From: Brevibacillus panacihumi
GTDB taxonomy: Bacteria > Bacillota > Bacilli > Brevibacillales > Brevibacillaceae
Assembly (NCBI RefSeq): GCF_003710985.1
Contig: NZ_RHHT01000038.1
Span: 1 to 64,000 of the forward strand
Direction of reading: 5' to 3'
DNA length: 64,000 bases
Both the position numbers and the translations under genes were made by a program. Positions 53,865 to 62,676 of this stretch are shown one piece after another. The notes under the pieces are model-generated. The model was given only the letters and a program-made list of their open reading frames with translations. It was not told where the DNA came from and did no database searches. Numbering within the stretch: position 1 is the first letter of the stretch; each line of letters opens with the position of its first letter.

Positions 53865-54425
53865 ATGGAACAGACCCCACAAGAGACAAAATGGAGATCG
53901 GAACTTTTGGATTGGCTCAAATCATTTGTCCTGATTGGTGCCATCACAGCCTTGATCTACATCTTTATCATGGCTCCCTACGTTGTACAAGGACGCTCCA
54001 TGGAGAGTACGCTGCATGACCGTGAGCGAGTGATCGTCAACAAAGCGATTTATTATCTGCAAGACCCGCACCCAGGCGACATCGTGATTATTCATCCAGA
54101 TGCCAGTGGCGACAACTGGATCAAGCGCGTCATCGCGGTTGCAGGCGACAAGGTAGAAGCAAAAAATGATCAGTTGTACATCAACGGCCAGCCATTGGAT
54201 GAGCCTTACCTCGCAGAGAACAAACAGAAAGCTGCTGCGGCAGGGGTTACTTTGACAGATGATTTCGGCCCCATAACAGTCGAACCAGGAAGCGTGTTCG
54301 TCATGGGTGACAACCGCAATAACAGCATGGACAGCCGCATGATTGGGCCTGTCAGGCTGGATCATGTAGTCGGTCGTGCAGAAGTGGTCTATTGGCCATT
54401 GTCCAGTATTCGCATTCCGAGATAA
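53865..54425 (+). CDS. lepB: Signal peptidase I (copy 2)
   Basis: A 186-residue type I signal peptidase with one N-terminal helix (about residues 18-38), catalytic Ser45 in GRSMESTLHD, Lys87 in WIKRVIAVAGDK and the box GDNRNNSMDSR. It is a paralogue of the enzyme at 7596 but stands alone behind AGGAG. Multiple type I peptidases with overlapping specificity are usual in Bacillus-type secretors. Confidence 0.95.
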   Translation: MEQTPQETKWRSELLDWLKSFVLIGAITALIYIFIMAPYVVQGRSMESTLHDRERVIVNKAIYYLQDPHPGDIVIIHPDASGDNWIKRVIAVAGDKVEAKNDQLYINGQPLDEPYLAENKQKAAAAGVTLTDDFGPITVEPGSVFVMGDNRNNSMDSRMIGPVRLDHVVGRAEVVYWPLSSIRIPR

Positions 54426-54462
54426 TACGTGCTCCTTCCGCTCTTCACGCCAGGAGGTCTGA

Positions 54463-54500
54463 CTGGAAGGTAAAATCACATAAGACTTTTACCTTCCCAG
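54463..54500. terminator. Convergent hairpin between lepB2 and the small gene
   Basis: CTGGAAGGTAAAA pairs with TTTTACCTTCC-CAG around about 11 bases. It overlaps the stop of the 66-residue gene and lies 38 bases after lepB2. There is no separate U-tract. Confidence 0.55.
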
Positions 54501-54689
54501 CCTCCTTTGCTCATCCAAACGCGCCAGCTGCTCCTCGATTTTCTCCAGCAAAAATTCGCAATCATCGATTTCATACTGGTTTTGATCCCTCTTGTGCCAC
54601 TTCAAGCAAAACAAGACATGTTTCTTCCATTCTTCCAATTCTTCGTACGTACAGCTTGTCATTTTCTCAACTGCTTGTTCACGGTGCAT
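54489..54689 (-). CDS. Hypothetical 66-residue protein
   Basis: A small, charged, helical protein with three Cys residues (TSCTYEELEEWKKHVLFCLKWHK split across residues 11-33; later DDCEFLLEKIEEQL). GGAAGGTGATAGG precedes the ATG, a good site. No family recognised. Confidence 0.65.
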   Translation of the reverse strand: MHREQAVEKMTSCTYEELEEWKKHVLFCLKWHKRDQNQYEIDDCEFLLEKIEEQLARLDEQRRLGR

Positions 54690-54722
54690 CCTATCACCTT
54701 CCCGCTTCCATTCGCAGTGCGC

Positions 54723-54753
54723 AAAAAGGGCTGCCGAGACTCCTCGACAGCCT
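54723..54753 (-). terminator. Terminator of the VanY-type gene
   Basis: On the minus strand GGCTGTCGAG and CTCGGCAGCC pair around GAGT and are followed by CTTTTTG. Confidence 0.82.
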
Positions 54754-54797
54754 GAAGCCGCGCAATAGCAGCTATTTTTTGCTCTGATTTAAAAGTC

Positions 54798-55637
54798 TCA
54801 AGACGAGCTGCTCTCTTGAAAATACTCTTCCAACGTGATCCCCCGCGACATGATTTCCTCCGCCGTCTCTACTCCAACATAGCGCAGGTGCCACGGTTCA
54901 TAGGCATAGCCGGTAATGTCCTCCTTGCCCTTCGGATACCGGATGATAAAGCCGAAAGCCGCGCATTTTTCCGCGAGCCACATGCCCTCCGGCGTATCCG
55001 CAAAGGTCTGTTCCAGGCGGGTTGCCTGATCCAGGCCGGATACATCCATCGCCAAACCCGTTTGGTGCTCACTTTTCCCTGGAACCGCGCTAAAGGCAGC
55101 CGCATGTGCCTCCCCTTGCGTTCTCACATACGTTTCATAGAGTGATTTTTGTGTTTTATACGAGCGGTAGCCCGATACCGCATACAGTTCAATCCCGTCT
55201 TGCTTCGCCTGGGCGAACAGCGCTTCCAGCGCTCTTGCCGCCGGTTCCCGCAGCAGGCGCTTTTCCACTTTATCCTTAAAGGGAAACGGCACATTCGGCT
55301 CTGTCAGATCCGATGGCACATAATCCGAAGGTAGGGCACGCTGTTTGTTGACGATGACATACAGCTCCTCTGGATTCGTCACTGTCGGGATCCCTTCCAC
55401 TGTCTGGATCGTCTCTTCCATGCTTGGCTTGTGGGCTGCACTGCTGCCTTGGCCATGCCCCGTCGACGGCTCCTCTGCTGGTGTTTCTGTCCCGCTGCTA
55501 TCCCCAGTTGAAGCTGGTTGGGAGACCTGCTCCTTTTTGCTAGACAAAAAATCCAGCGACGGCGCTTCACATCCGCTCATGAGTGTCGCCATGCATACCG
55601 CTGTTGCCATTGCCAAGCCTGAAACCTTCTTGTTCAC
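54798..55637 (-). CDS. VanY/M15B-type D,D-carboxypeptidase lipoprotein
   Basis: A 279-residue lipoprotein (lipobox LMSGC, residues about 19-23) with a Ser/Gly/Pro-rich linker to about residue 80 and a C-terminal M15B zinc peptidase domain. Catalytic elements: SGYRSYKTQ, the zinc-binding SEHQTGLAMDVS (His and Asp) and the third ligand in EPWHLRYVG. It should trim the terminal D-Ala of peptidoglycan stems outside the membrane. Confidence 0.92.
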   Translation of the reverse strand: MNKKVSGLAMATAVCMATLMSGCEAPSLDFLSSKKEQVSQPASTGDSSGTETPAEEPSTGHGQGSSAAHKPSMEETIQTVEGIPTVTNPEELYVIVNKQRALPSDYVPSDLTEPNVPFPFKDKVEKRLLREPAARALEALFAQAKQDGIELYAVSGYRSYKTQKSLYETYVRTQGEAHAAAFSAVPGKSEHQTGLAMDVSGLDQATRLEQTFADTPEGMWLAEKCAAFGFIIRYPKGKEDITGYAYEPWHLRYVGVETAEEIMSRGITLEEYFQESSSS

Positions 55638-55701
55638 TGTAATTCCCCCTGTTTTTGCAGGTCCTTATGTAGATTGTTAGTTTTATCATGCCACGCCGGT
55701 A

Positions 55702-55744
55702 AAAAAAATGGTCAACTGCCGTAGCCACACCATGATTACGGCAG
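55702..55744 (-). terminator. Terminator of the phosphodiester glycosidase gene
   Basis: CTGCCGTA pairs with TACGGCAG around 13 bases. On the minus strand eight T residues follow seven bases after the stem; the gene's stop codon lies in the stem. Confidence 0.6.
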
Positions 55745-56815
55745 GATGACCAAATTGCTGACCACGGGCCGTTCTCGTCCGCCCGATGGCTTGTTCAACA
55801 GCTTTCCATTGTAGTAAAAAGCACTGGAGCCGCCCCCATCCAGGTTGTAGGCGTCTACTACGTGAAATTCCTGCAGTTTTTTCTGTGCTTCCTCCAGTGT
55901 TACCCCTTTGCTCCAGCCCTCTCTTCGTCCGTCAATGACGATGACGAGCAAATCCCCATTGTCAAAATGACCGATCAGAGTGCGCGGTTGACGGCTGTTC
56001 GCCCATTGGCGCGGAATCGGCAGGCGCTTGCCGTTCTCCAGCAGTCTCGGCAAAAAGCTGGCACCCTGCAGGATGCCCTGCTGTGTGATTTGCTCCTGCG
56101 TGGTGATTTTGGTTCCAACCAGATGCCCTTTCTTATTGAAGCCGACGAAGCTGAGGTTCTGGTCATTGGAGAAGGTGCGGATCTTCCCATCGACTACCGT
56201 GATTCCAAGCGGCACCAGATAGCCGTCGTTGTCCGTCCGAAAACCTCCCGCATTGACCGCAAGCACAGCATTCATCCGTTTCCCGGCCTTGCTGGTGGTC
56301 TCCCCTTTGCTTTTCACCGAATTGTTCGCCAGCACCATTTTCAAGGCATTCGGGTCCTTCAGCCTCACTTTTGCCATGTAGCCGCGATAGCCCGCCTCGG
56401 TCAGCGAGTACACCTTCACAGTAGAATTGGCGCCAAAGTGTTGACCGATCGGTTTGCCCAACATATTCGACAATATCGTATCCAATACATCTTCAGACTG
56501 TTTGGTCTGCGAGATGCTGGCTGCAAGCAGTGTATCAAGTTTCTGATTTTGCTGCTCGTAGTCCTGCTTCTCCTTCTCCGCAGCTTCGCGGATTGCCTGG
56601 AGAGCAAGCTCGGTTCCTGCCAGCTTTTCCTTCGTTTCATCGAGCTTTTCCTGCAGCATCGAGACCTGCTCGTGCGGCTGTTGGACAGGCAGAGCCAATC
56701 CCTCGAAGGAAAGCTTTTCGACCGGATTGGTTTGGGAAAAGGCGACTAAAAACCCAAGTGCAGGCGCCAATAGAAAGGCGAAGAAACGATTGACCTTACC
56801 AAGCACGGGCCGCAT
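55736..56815 (-). CDS. Phosphodiester glycosidase (NAGPA) domain protein, membrane-anchored
   Basis: A 359-residue protein with an N-terminal membrane segment (about residues 8-26), a coiled coil (residues 48-92) and a C-terminal NAGPA domain. The domain shows VNAGGFRTDNDGY, DNGDLLVIVIDGR and the signature AYNLDGGGSSAFYYNGK followed by RPVVSNLVIL. Such domains cleave GlcNAc-phosphodiester linkages of exopolymers. It overlaps the upstream coiled-coil gene by 20 bases, so the two are translated together. Confidence 0.9.
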   Translation of the reverse strand: MRPVLGKVNRFFAFLLAPALGFLVAFSQTNPVEKLSFEGLALPVQQPHEQVSMLQEKLDETKEKLAGTELALQAIREAAEKEKQDYEQQNQKLDTLLAASISQTKQSEDVLDTILSNMLGKPIGQHFGANSTVKVYSLTEAGYRGYMAKVRLKDPNALKMVLANNSVKSKGETTSKAGKRMNAVLAVNAGGFRTDNDGYLVPLGITVVDGKIRTFSNDQNLSFVGFNKKGHLVGTKITTQEQITQQGILQGASFLPRLLENGKRLPIPRQWANSRQPRTLIGHFDNGDLLVIVIDGRREGWSKGVTLEEAQKKLQEFHVVDAYNLDGGGSSAFYYNGKLLNKPSGGRERPVVSNLVILP

Positions 56816-57314
56816 CCTCCAGCTTTTTCAGGGAAGCTTTCAGTTCTACCAGCTGCTTGTTCAACTGATCAATTCGCTCCTGCAGGGCTTGTTTGGTCTT
56901 GTCGGTTCCCCCGATTGTCTCACCAGTCATTTGCAGCTCTTCTTGAATGTTCGCCAAACCGCTCGCTACCTTTTCCATTTCATCCTGGACGAGCGTAATC
57001 TGCTCCCCCATCGCCTGCATCTGCGCTTCATTTTCCTTTTGCACTTGTGCGATGCGAAGATCGACTGCCTGTTGCTGCTTGTCCAACGTATGCATCGCGA
57101 AGGCGTATCCTCCGTAGGCAAGACCCGCCCAAAGCAGAACCGCCAAGCCCGTCGGCAGCCAATTTCGTTTCCCTGTTGCTTGGGAGGGATTCAATGTGTT
57201 GAACAGACTGCTGAACAGTCCGCCCCGTCTGCGTCTTCTCTCCTGCTTCCCATCTGCTGGAAGCGGCAGTGTGGATGACGTTGTCGATGAAGCGTGTATG
57301 TACTTGTCGTTCAT
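56796..57314 (-). CDS. Single-pass membrane protein with coiled coil
   Basis: A 172-residue protein. A polar N-terminus with a run of Arg (KQERRRRRGG) precedes one membrane helix (about residues 55-75) and a long extracytoplasmic coiled coil (80-165; QVQKENEAQMQAMGEQ, IDQLNKQLVELKASLKK). ATG 57314 has AAAGGAGG upstream. It may scaffold the coupled glycosidase through matching coiled coils; that is inference. Confidence 0.75.
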   Translation of the reverse strand: MNDKYIHASSTTSSTLPLPADGKQERRRRRGGLFSSLFNTLNPSQATGKRNWLPTGLAVLLWAGLAYGGYAFAMHTLDKQQQAVDLRIAQVQKENEAQMQAMGEQITLVQDEMEKVASGLANIQEELQMTGETIGGTDKTKQALQERIDQLNKQLVELKASLKKLEDAARAW

Positions 57315-57399
57315 CGGCGCCCCTCCTTTCGATGACAAAGTTTGCGTCCCTATTATAACATATAACAAATTTCGCGCACTTCTTTGCGAATTTTGGAAA

Positions 57400-57440
57400 A
57401 ATAAGGGGATGGCTCCTCAGTGCGAGACATCCCCTTATTG
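57400..57440 (-). terminator. Terminator of the RDD gene
   Basis: A perfect 12-bp stem AATAAGGGGATG/CATCCCCTTATT with a 16-base loop is followed by TTTCC on the minus strand. Confidence 0.8.
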
Positions 57441-57452
57441 CTTATGCCGTTT

Positions 57453-58271
57453 TCAGCTTTTTCCGCCTAACTGCCAATCCTTTTGCAGTTGCCAATAGAG
57501 CCGCTCCAAAAAGGCAATCGGATCCTGCTCGACTGACTTGTGATCGCTCCACTCCAGTTTTTTCACAAAGCGGGCTGCAATCTGGTCGCCAAGCTCTCGT
57601 CTTTTCTCCTTGGACAGAGAGTCTAGACGTGTGATAAAGGTAGAGAGCAGCTGCCAATCCTCCCTTGTAATCGCTTGTCTTTGCCGATCTTCCAATAGGA
57701 GGGGGAGTCCGATCGCCTGGTTTTGCATCGATCGCTGCTTGCGGGACATTTTACCTTGTTCATTTTCCGACACGACAATGGTTCCGGCTACCAGATCGCC
57801 AATCCGTTTGTCCTGAGGATGGAAAAAAGAGACGAGCGCCCCGAGAAAATAGCCGCTGGGAATCGCATCGATCAATCGGAACAAATTGCGTATCGCCGCT
57901 GATAAAAAGGTAATCGGTTGCCCATTGTCGCGAATCACCCGAATTTTCATCAGCCTTTTCCCCACGGTTTGCCCCGTCCAAAACGCTTCGAGGAAAAAGA
58001 AATAGCCCGCATTGACGATAAAGAGAAAGAGGAGCAGGAGTGCAATCGCAAAATCCTTCATCTCTTCCAGCCAAAATTCATTTCTGTCCAATACGACTAT
58101 ACTGAACAGTACAAATACAGTAATATTAACCAATAACAGGATTCCTGTGTCTATCAGTTGAGCAGCAGCACGACTGCCCAAGCCAGCGGTTTGGAAGCGC
58201 AGCTGCACATGCTCGGGGGTTACGACAGACGCTTCCCGGTCAGCCTGTTGACTCGGTGTCCATTCGTTCAT
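57453..58271 (-). CDS. RDD family membrane protein
   Basis: A 272-residue protein with an N-terminal RDD domain: three membrane helices (about residues 33-135), with R and D in SRAAAQLIDTGILL and TGQTVGKRLMKIRVI, and FRLIDAIPSGYFLG. A soluble helical C-terminal half (150-272) is an extra. RDD proteins often lie beside SpoIIM-like and MoxR/DUF58 genes, as here. ATG 58271 is chosen with GAAGG 8 bases upstream. Confidence 0.9.
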   Translation of the reverse strand: MNEWTPSQQADREASVVTPEHVQLRFQTAGLGSRAAAQLIDTGILLLVNITVFVLFSIVVLDRNEFWLEEMKDFAIALLLLFLFIVNAGYFFFLEAFWTGQTVGKRLMKIRVIRDNGQPITFLSAAIRNLFRLIDAIPSGYFLGALVSFFHPQDKRIGDLVAGTIVVSENEQGKMSRKQRSMQNQAIGLPLLLEDRQRQAITREDWQLLSTFITRLDSLSKEKRRELGDQIAARFVKKLEWSDHKSVEQDPIAFLERLYWQLQKDWQLGGKS

Positions 58272-58348
58272 TCCTGTTGCCTTCACCCTCTCGTGATATT
58301 TTCTCTATTCAAGATACATATTTTTTCGTCTGCAAAGGAGGCCATTTC

Positions 58349-59335
58349 ATGGATTTAACATCGTTTTGGCATACGCATAAAGCTTCTTGGGCTGAACTGG
58401 AACAATTGGTCGAGCGATTTCAGAAAAAGAACCGCGGCATTCAGGCGGCCGACATCGACAGGCTGACGCTGCTTTACAAGAAAGCCTCAGCGCATCTTGC
58501 TTATGTGAGGTCGTATTATCCAAGCGACGAGCTGACCCAGTATTTGAATCAGCTAGTCTCACGGGCGCACAACCTGACGTATAAGCAGCAAGCGACAAGC
58601 TGGCAGCAAATCACTTATTTTTTCGGCACCCATTTTATCCTTTTGATCCAAAAAAGGCTCACGTTCATGGCGATTGCCGCCTTCTTGTTCGTGATCGGGG
58701 GGATCTTCGGATACGCAGCAGTCATGATTGATCCACTCAATCTGTACTATGTCCTGCCGGCAGGAATGGCGGAGCAGATCGACCCGGCACGCCTGGGCGA
58801 AGGGCATGATGCCATCAACAGCCCTGTCGTCTCTACCATGATTATGACCAATAACATGCGCGTTGCCATTCTCGCGTTTGTCAGCGGCGTTACCTTCGGA
58901 CTGGTACCGATCTATCTCCTGCTGTTTAACGGACTGTTGATCGGTGCCTTGGCCGCCGTCTATCAGCAGGCAGGCAGCAGCTACGCCTTCTGGGCTTACA
59001 TCCTGCCGCATGGAGTCATTGAGCTGACCGCCATCTTCATTGCAGGCGGCGCCGGTTTGTACATGGGCTACCGCATGCTGGTTCCCGGCCGCTACGCCCG
59101 GAAGTACCAGTTCCTGGAGGCTGTCAAAGAATCCGCGCAGCTGCTGCTTGCAACTCTGCCGCTCTTCTTTATCGCCGGTGTGATCGAAGGCTTTATCACT
59201 CCTTCCACCACCCTGTCCTTGGAGACGAAGTACGGCGTTGCGATCGTCACCCTGCTGGTGCTCGTGGTCTGGTATCTTTTCGGACAAAGAAGGCGCCAGA
59301 CTCAAAGCGCCTCTCTCGATTTAATCTCCAAATAA
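58349..59335 (+). CDS. SpoIIM-like (DUF95) membrane protein
   Basis: A 328-residue protein: a soluble N-terminal helical domain (1-100; LEQLVERFQKKNRG) and a SpoIIM/DUF95 domain with about six helices (105-315). VAILAFVSGVTFGLVPIYLLLFNGL is the core family stretch, shown here in part as FVSGVTFGLVPIYLLLFNG. The real SpoIIM works in engulfment, but stand-alone DUF95 proteins beside RDD and DUF58 genes are usually not sporulation proteins. ATG 58349 has AAAGGAGG upstream. Confidence 0.88.
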   Translation: MDLTSFWHTHKASWAELEQLVERFQKKNRGIQAADIDRLTLLYKKASAHLAYVRSYYPSDELTQYLNQLVSRAHNLTYKQQATSWQQITYFFGTHFILLIQKRLTFMAIAAFLFVIGGIFGYAAVMIDPLNLYYVLPAGMAEQIDPARLGEGHDAINSPVVSTMIMTNNMRVAILAFVSGVTFGLVPIYLLLFNGLLIGALAAVYQQAGSSYAFWAYILPHGVIELTAIFIAGGAGLYMGYRMLVPGRYARKYQFLEAVKESAQLLLATLPLFFIAGVIEGFITPSTTLSLETKYGVAIVTLLVLVVWYLFGQRRRQTQSASLDLISK

Positions 59336-60672
59336 GTGTTGACTACACTTAGTGTCAATTGATCGGACGGGACATCCAACACCTGGATGCCTGCTCCGGT
59401 CATTTTTTGTTGGAAGGCTTTGCGATCCAGTCTAAATCGCTGCGCCAATGCTTTTTGATAGGCCAAGCGGCTGTTCCTTACCTCTGTCTGGCTCCACCCT
59501 GCCAAGAGCGGGTCCGCCAGGGAGAGCAGCAGCAACAGATGGGATCGGCGCATTCGCCAGAGGTAGCCGCTCAGCTGATCCTCGATCAGATAGTTTTCCA
59601 TGTCGGAGAAGAGCGCAATCATGCTCCTTCGCTTTTGCTGGCGATGGAGATAAGTGAGCGCTTTGGCTGGATCAGACTCGACGAAATCACTTTTGAGATC
59701 GTACGTGGCTTCTACCAGCGTGTGCAGATGGGCAAGACCGCGTCCCGGCGGAATATACAGCTTGATCTCATGGGAATAGGCCATCAGCGCTACTTGATCT
59801 CCTTGCTTGAGGGCGACTGCCGCGAGAGTCATCGCAGCTTCCAGTGATATGTCCAGCCGCGTGCGATTGTCCAGCTCCACGCCCATCAGCCTGCCGCAGT
59901 CCAATACAATCGTGACGACCTTCCCTTGCTCCGGTCGATACTGGTTGGTCATCAACCGGCGTGTGCGCGCAGACGCAGACCAGTTGATCGTCCGCGGATC
60001 ATCGTCTGGCACATAGTCGCGAATCGCATGAAATTCCGAGCCGCTGCGAGCACGTCGCAGAATTTTTTTCCCGTCCACGATCAGGCTTTCTTGCAGCGAA
60101 GCCAGATACCCGCGAACCGCCGTTAAATCCGGATAGATCTTGATGGTCTGCTCACAGGCAAAACGGCTCTGCCTGGACCAAAGTCCAAGCCGCCCCTGCC
60201 AGCGAGCATACAGCCAGGAAAACGTGTACTTGCCCCGCTCTCGTGCCCGCGTCATGTAGACTACTTTGCTTCTTCCATGTGCCCATACCCCGCGCAGCCT
60301 GCCGCTCTCATCAAAAGAAAGCGGCAGGTCATCGGTTAGCTCATAGGGGACTTTCCGACCTGTCTGCTGTTCGATCTCGATCTCAACCTCAAATACATGG
60401 CCTATATCAGATTGTTGCGGAAGAATTCGCCTGATCGAAAAATCCTTTTTTCGCGGCATAGTGATCCAATCGACGACGCTTGCGATGAGGAGCAAGCCAT
60501 TGTATATCCAGAAAGCTCGGTATCCCCAGCCCAGCACGAAGCCTCCCATGACCAGCGGCAATCCGATCACGATCAGAAGCAGCAGGCGGCTGGTCGGCAA
60601 AACAAAGCGGTCTTGCAGAAAATCAGCGAGGTACTGGAATGGCCGCCAGCGTTTCGTCGATGATGTGGTCAC
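59302..60672 (-). CDS. DUF58 family protein
   Basis: A 456-residue protein with two N-terminal helices (about residues 22-62) and a large cytoplasmic DUF58 region. The family core is RARSGSEFHAIRDYVPDDDP then RTINWSASARTRRLMTNQY, followed by a von Willebrand-like VTIVLDCGRLMG. It is the standard partner of MoxR ATPases and overlaps that gene by 50 bases. It converges on the SpoIIM-like gene with a 34-base coding overlap, so no terminator can separate them. Confidence 0.92.
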   Translation of the reverse strand: MTTSSTKRWRPFQYLADFLQDRFVLPTSRLLLLIVIGLPLVMGGFVLGWGYRAFWIYNGLLLIASVVDWITMPRKKDFSIRRILPQQSDIGHVFEVEIEIEQQTGRKVPYELTDDLPLSFDESGRLRGVWAHGRSKVVYMTRARERGKYTFSWLYARWQGRLGLWSRQSRFACEQTIKIYPDLTAVRGYLASLQESLIVDGKKILRRARSGSEFHAIRDYVPDDDPRTINWSASARTRRLMTNQYRPEQGKVVTIVLDCGRLMGVELDNRTRLDISLEAAMTLAAVALKQGDQVALMAYSHEIKLYIPPGRGLAHLHTLVEATYDLKSDFVESDPAKALTYLHRQQKRRSMIALFSDMENYLIEDQLSGYLWRMRRSHLLLLLSLADPLLAGWSQTEVRNSRLAYQKALAQRFRLDRKAFQQKMTGAGIQVLDVPSDQLTLSVVNTYLEIKSREAL

Positions 60673-61555
60673 TGGTACCGCCCTCCAATTCCACCTGTGG
60701 TGAGAGAATCAAGCGATGGCGCAATGCCGGTCTCGCCACAATCTTGACATCATCGGGTGTGACGTACATGCGGTCGTCCAGCAAGGCCCACGCCTTGCTC
60801 GCCATCAGAATCGCGATTCCAGCCCGTGAGCTTGCGCCGAGCAGCAGGCGTTTCGTCTCCCTCGTTTTGCGAATCAGGGTGGTAATATAGTCCAGGATCG
60901 ATTCCTCTACGACCACTTCGCCAAGCTTTTGTCTTGCTGCCAAAATTTCATTCAGTCCAACAAGCTGCTCCGTTTTTGGGGCGGATTCCCCTCCATACGG
61001 AACGTGCTGAGCGAGGATCTGTTTTTCCTCCTCATGGGAAGGATACTTGACATGCAGTTTAAACAAAAAGCGGTCAAGCTGTGCTTCCGGCAGCACATAC
61101 GTGCCTTCGTACTCGATCGGGTTTTGGGTCGCTACGACAAAAAATGGATCAGGCAGCGGATAGGTGACACCGTGGATCGTCACTTGCTTTTCCTCCATCG
61201 CCTCCAGCAAAGCCGCTTGCGTTTTTGGAGGGGTGCGGTTAATTTCATCTGCCAGCAGCAGGTTGGAGAAAACCGGTCCGCGTACCGTCTCGAATTGGTT
61301 TTGCTGCATATTAAACACGACATGCCCGATGATATCGCTCGGCATCATGTCCGGAGTAAATTGTACGCGTCTGCTCTCCCCGCCGATCAGTCCGGACAAG
61401 GTGCGCACCATCTTGGTTTTTCCAATCCCGGGAACGCCTTCCAGCAGAACGTGTCCGCCTGCCAAAAGGGCTGCTACCAGCAGGCGAATATTCTGCTGCT
61501 GCCCCACCAGTTCCTTTTCCATCTCTTTTATCAATTGTTCCACGTATCTTGTCAC
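60623..61555 (-). CDS. MoxR family AAA+ ATPase
   Basis: A 310-residue AAA+ chaperone. Walker A is GVPGIGKTKM (residues 40-49), Walker B LLLADEINRTPPKTQAAL, and sensor/arginine regions follow (VVATQNPIEYEGTY; GASSRAGIAILMASKAWALL). MoxR proteins help assemble or activate metalloproteins or complexes with von Willebrand-type partners, here the overlapping DUF58 gene. Its start overlaps the DUF4350 gene by four bases. Confidence 0.95.
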   Translation of the reverse strand: MTRYVEQLIKEMEKELVGQQQNIRLLVAALLAGGHVLLEGVPGIGKTKMVRTLSGLIGGESRRVQFTPDMMPSDIIGHVVFNMQQNQFETVRGPVFSNLLLADEINRTPPKTQAALLEAMEEKQVTIHGVTYPLPDPFFVVATQNPIEYEGTYVLPEAQLDRFLFKLHVKYPSHEEEKQILAQHVPYGGESAPKTEQLVGLNEILAARQKLGEVVVEESILDYITTLIRKTRETKRLLLGASSRAGIAILMASKAWALLDDRMYVTPDDVKIVARPALRHRLILSPQVELEGGTSDHIIDETLAAIPVPR

Positions 61556-62676
61556 TCCTTCTCCAGGCGTTTGATGATCTCATCCAGCAAAAGACTGTCT
61601 GCCAGCAGTTGCTTCGGCGTGTACTTCATTCCGGACTTGGCCTGCTCCAGCCGATGCAGCACACTTGCCATCTGTTCGCTATCCTTGATGCTCCATTTGC
61701 TCCTCGCCATGCTGATGATCTCATGAGGCTCTGCACGTTGTTGAATACCCCAGCGGTCATGGAGCATCTGTCTCAGATACGCCTCCCGATGGCGCAGCGC
61801 ATCCAGTGCCAGGCGCCTGCGTTCGTACCAGCTCGCCACCGCAAGCAATGTCTCGTCTCCGCGGCGAACAGTCCACTCCCGCAGCGTATAGATCGGTCCG
61901 AATCTCTTCCCGCGCCACCAGATCCCGAGAAGAAGGAGCAGGCCAAGCTGGGCAAACCCTGCTATCAGCCACCCAGGATAAATAGCGAAGATGCTGGGCT
62001 GTTCCCGATAGCCGTGATGATATTCGTCCATCCAGACGACAGACCAATTCTCTTGCAAGAAGGGCCAGACTGCTTCAAAATGAGAATGCTTCGCAATCTG
62101 TCCGTTGCTCATCCACTCCGGAACCAGAAAAAGGGTAACAGAGCCATCCCCGACCTCTGTACGTCCTGCAAGAATGCCTTCTTCATCATAAATGAGCGTT
62201 TCCATATCCGGGTCCTCTTCCAGCCTCGCCGCCGTATTGGCTACACCGACCGCGTCTTGGGCGAGATGAGTCCCCTGAATGTTGTGCTGCACATTCCCTT
62301 TTTCCAGAGAACGTACGTAGAAGGAAGCTTCCTCCCAATCCTGCGGCTCCTCGTCGAACAGAATCAGATCATTCCCGGCGGCCACCCAATCCAGCAGCTC
62401 TTCCCGTTCACTCTCTCCCAAACCATTCGGTTGAAGCGAGATCAGCACCTGTCCCTCTTGCGGGGGCAAAAACGTCATCGGCTGCCGCCATTCCCTGACA
62501 CGCATTCCCTTTTCCTGCATCAGCATGACAATGGCTTTGCTCCCATCGGCTTGTGCGGACGCCGAGACGTATGGCGGATAGGTAGGTACTCCCGGCTTGA
62601 CCACAAAGACCCCGATCAAAAGCAAGAGCAACAGCGCGACGACAAGGGCCACGCGATAGGTACGCAAACTACCCAT
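61552..62676 (-). CDS. DUF4350 domain membrane protein
   Basis: A 374-residue protein with an N-terminal helix (about residues 8-27), an extracytoplasmic DUF4350 region (GSKAIVMLMQEKGMRVREW, WVAAGNDLILFDEEPQ) and a second helix (about 248-268) before a cytoplasmic tail. ATG 62676 has GAGGAGGG upstream. It lies between the DUF4129 and MoxR genes in the usual order. Function unknown; a glutamine-amidotransferase-like fold has been suggested for the family. Confidence 0.88.
   Translation of the reverse strand: MGSLRTYRVALVVALLLLLLIGVFVVKPGVPTYPPYVSASAQADGSKAIVMLMQEKGMRVREWRQPMTFLPPQEGQVLISLQPNGLGESEREELLDWVAAGNDLILFDEEPQDWEEASFYVRSLEKGNVQHNIQGTHLAQDAVGVANTAARLEEDPDMETLIYDEEGILAGRTEVGDGSVTLFLVPEWMSNGQIAKHSHFEAVWPFLQENWSVVWMDEYHHGYREQPSIFAIYPGWLIAGFAQLGLLLLLGIWWRGKRFGPIYTLREWTVRRGDETLLAVASWYERRRLALDALRHREAYLRQMLHDRWGIQQRAEPHEIISMARSKWSIKDSEQMASVLHRLEQAKSGMKYTPKQLLADSLLLDEIIKRLEKE

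Noticed and set aside
58349-59335. Assignment as the sporulation engulfment protein SpoIIM
   Set aside because: The protein has an extra N-terminal helical domain and lies in an RDD/DUF58/MoxR context, typical of general DUF95 proteins.
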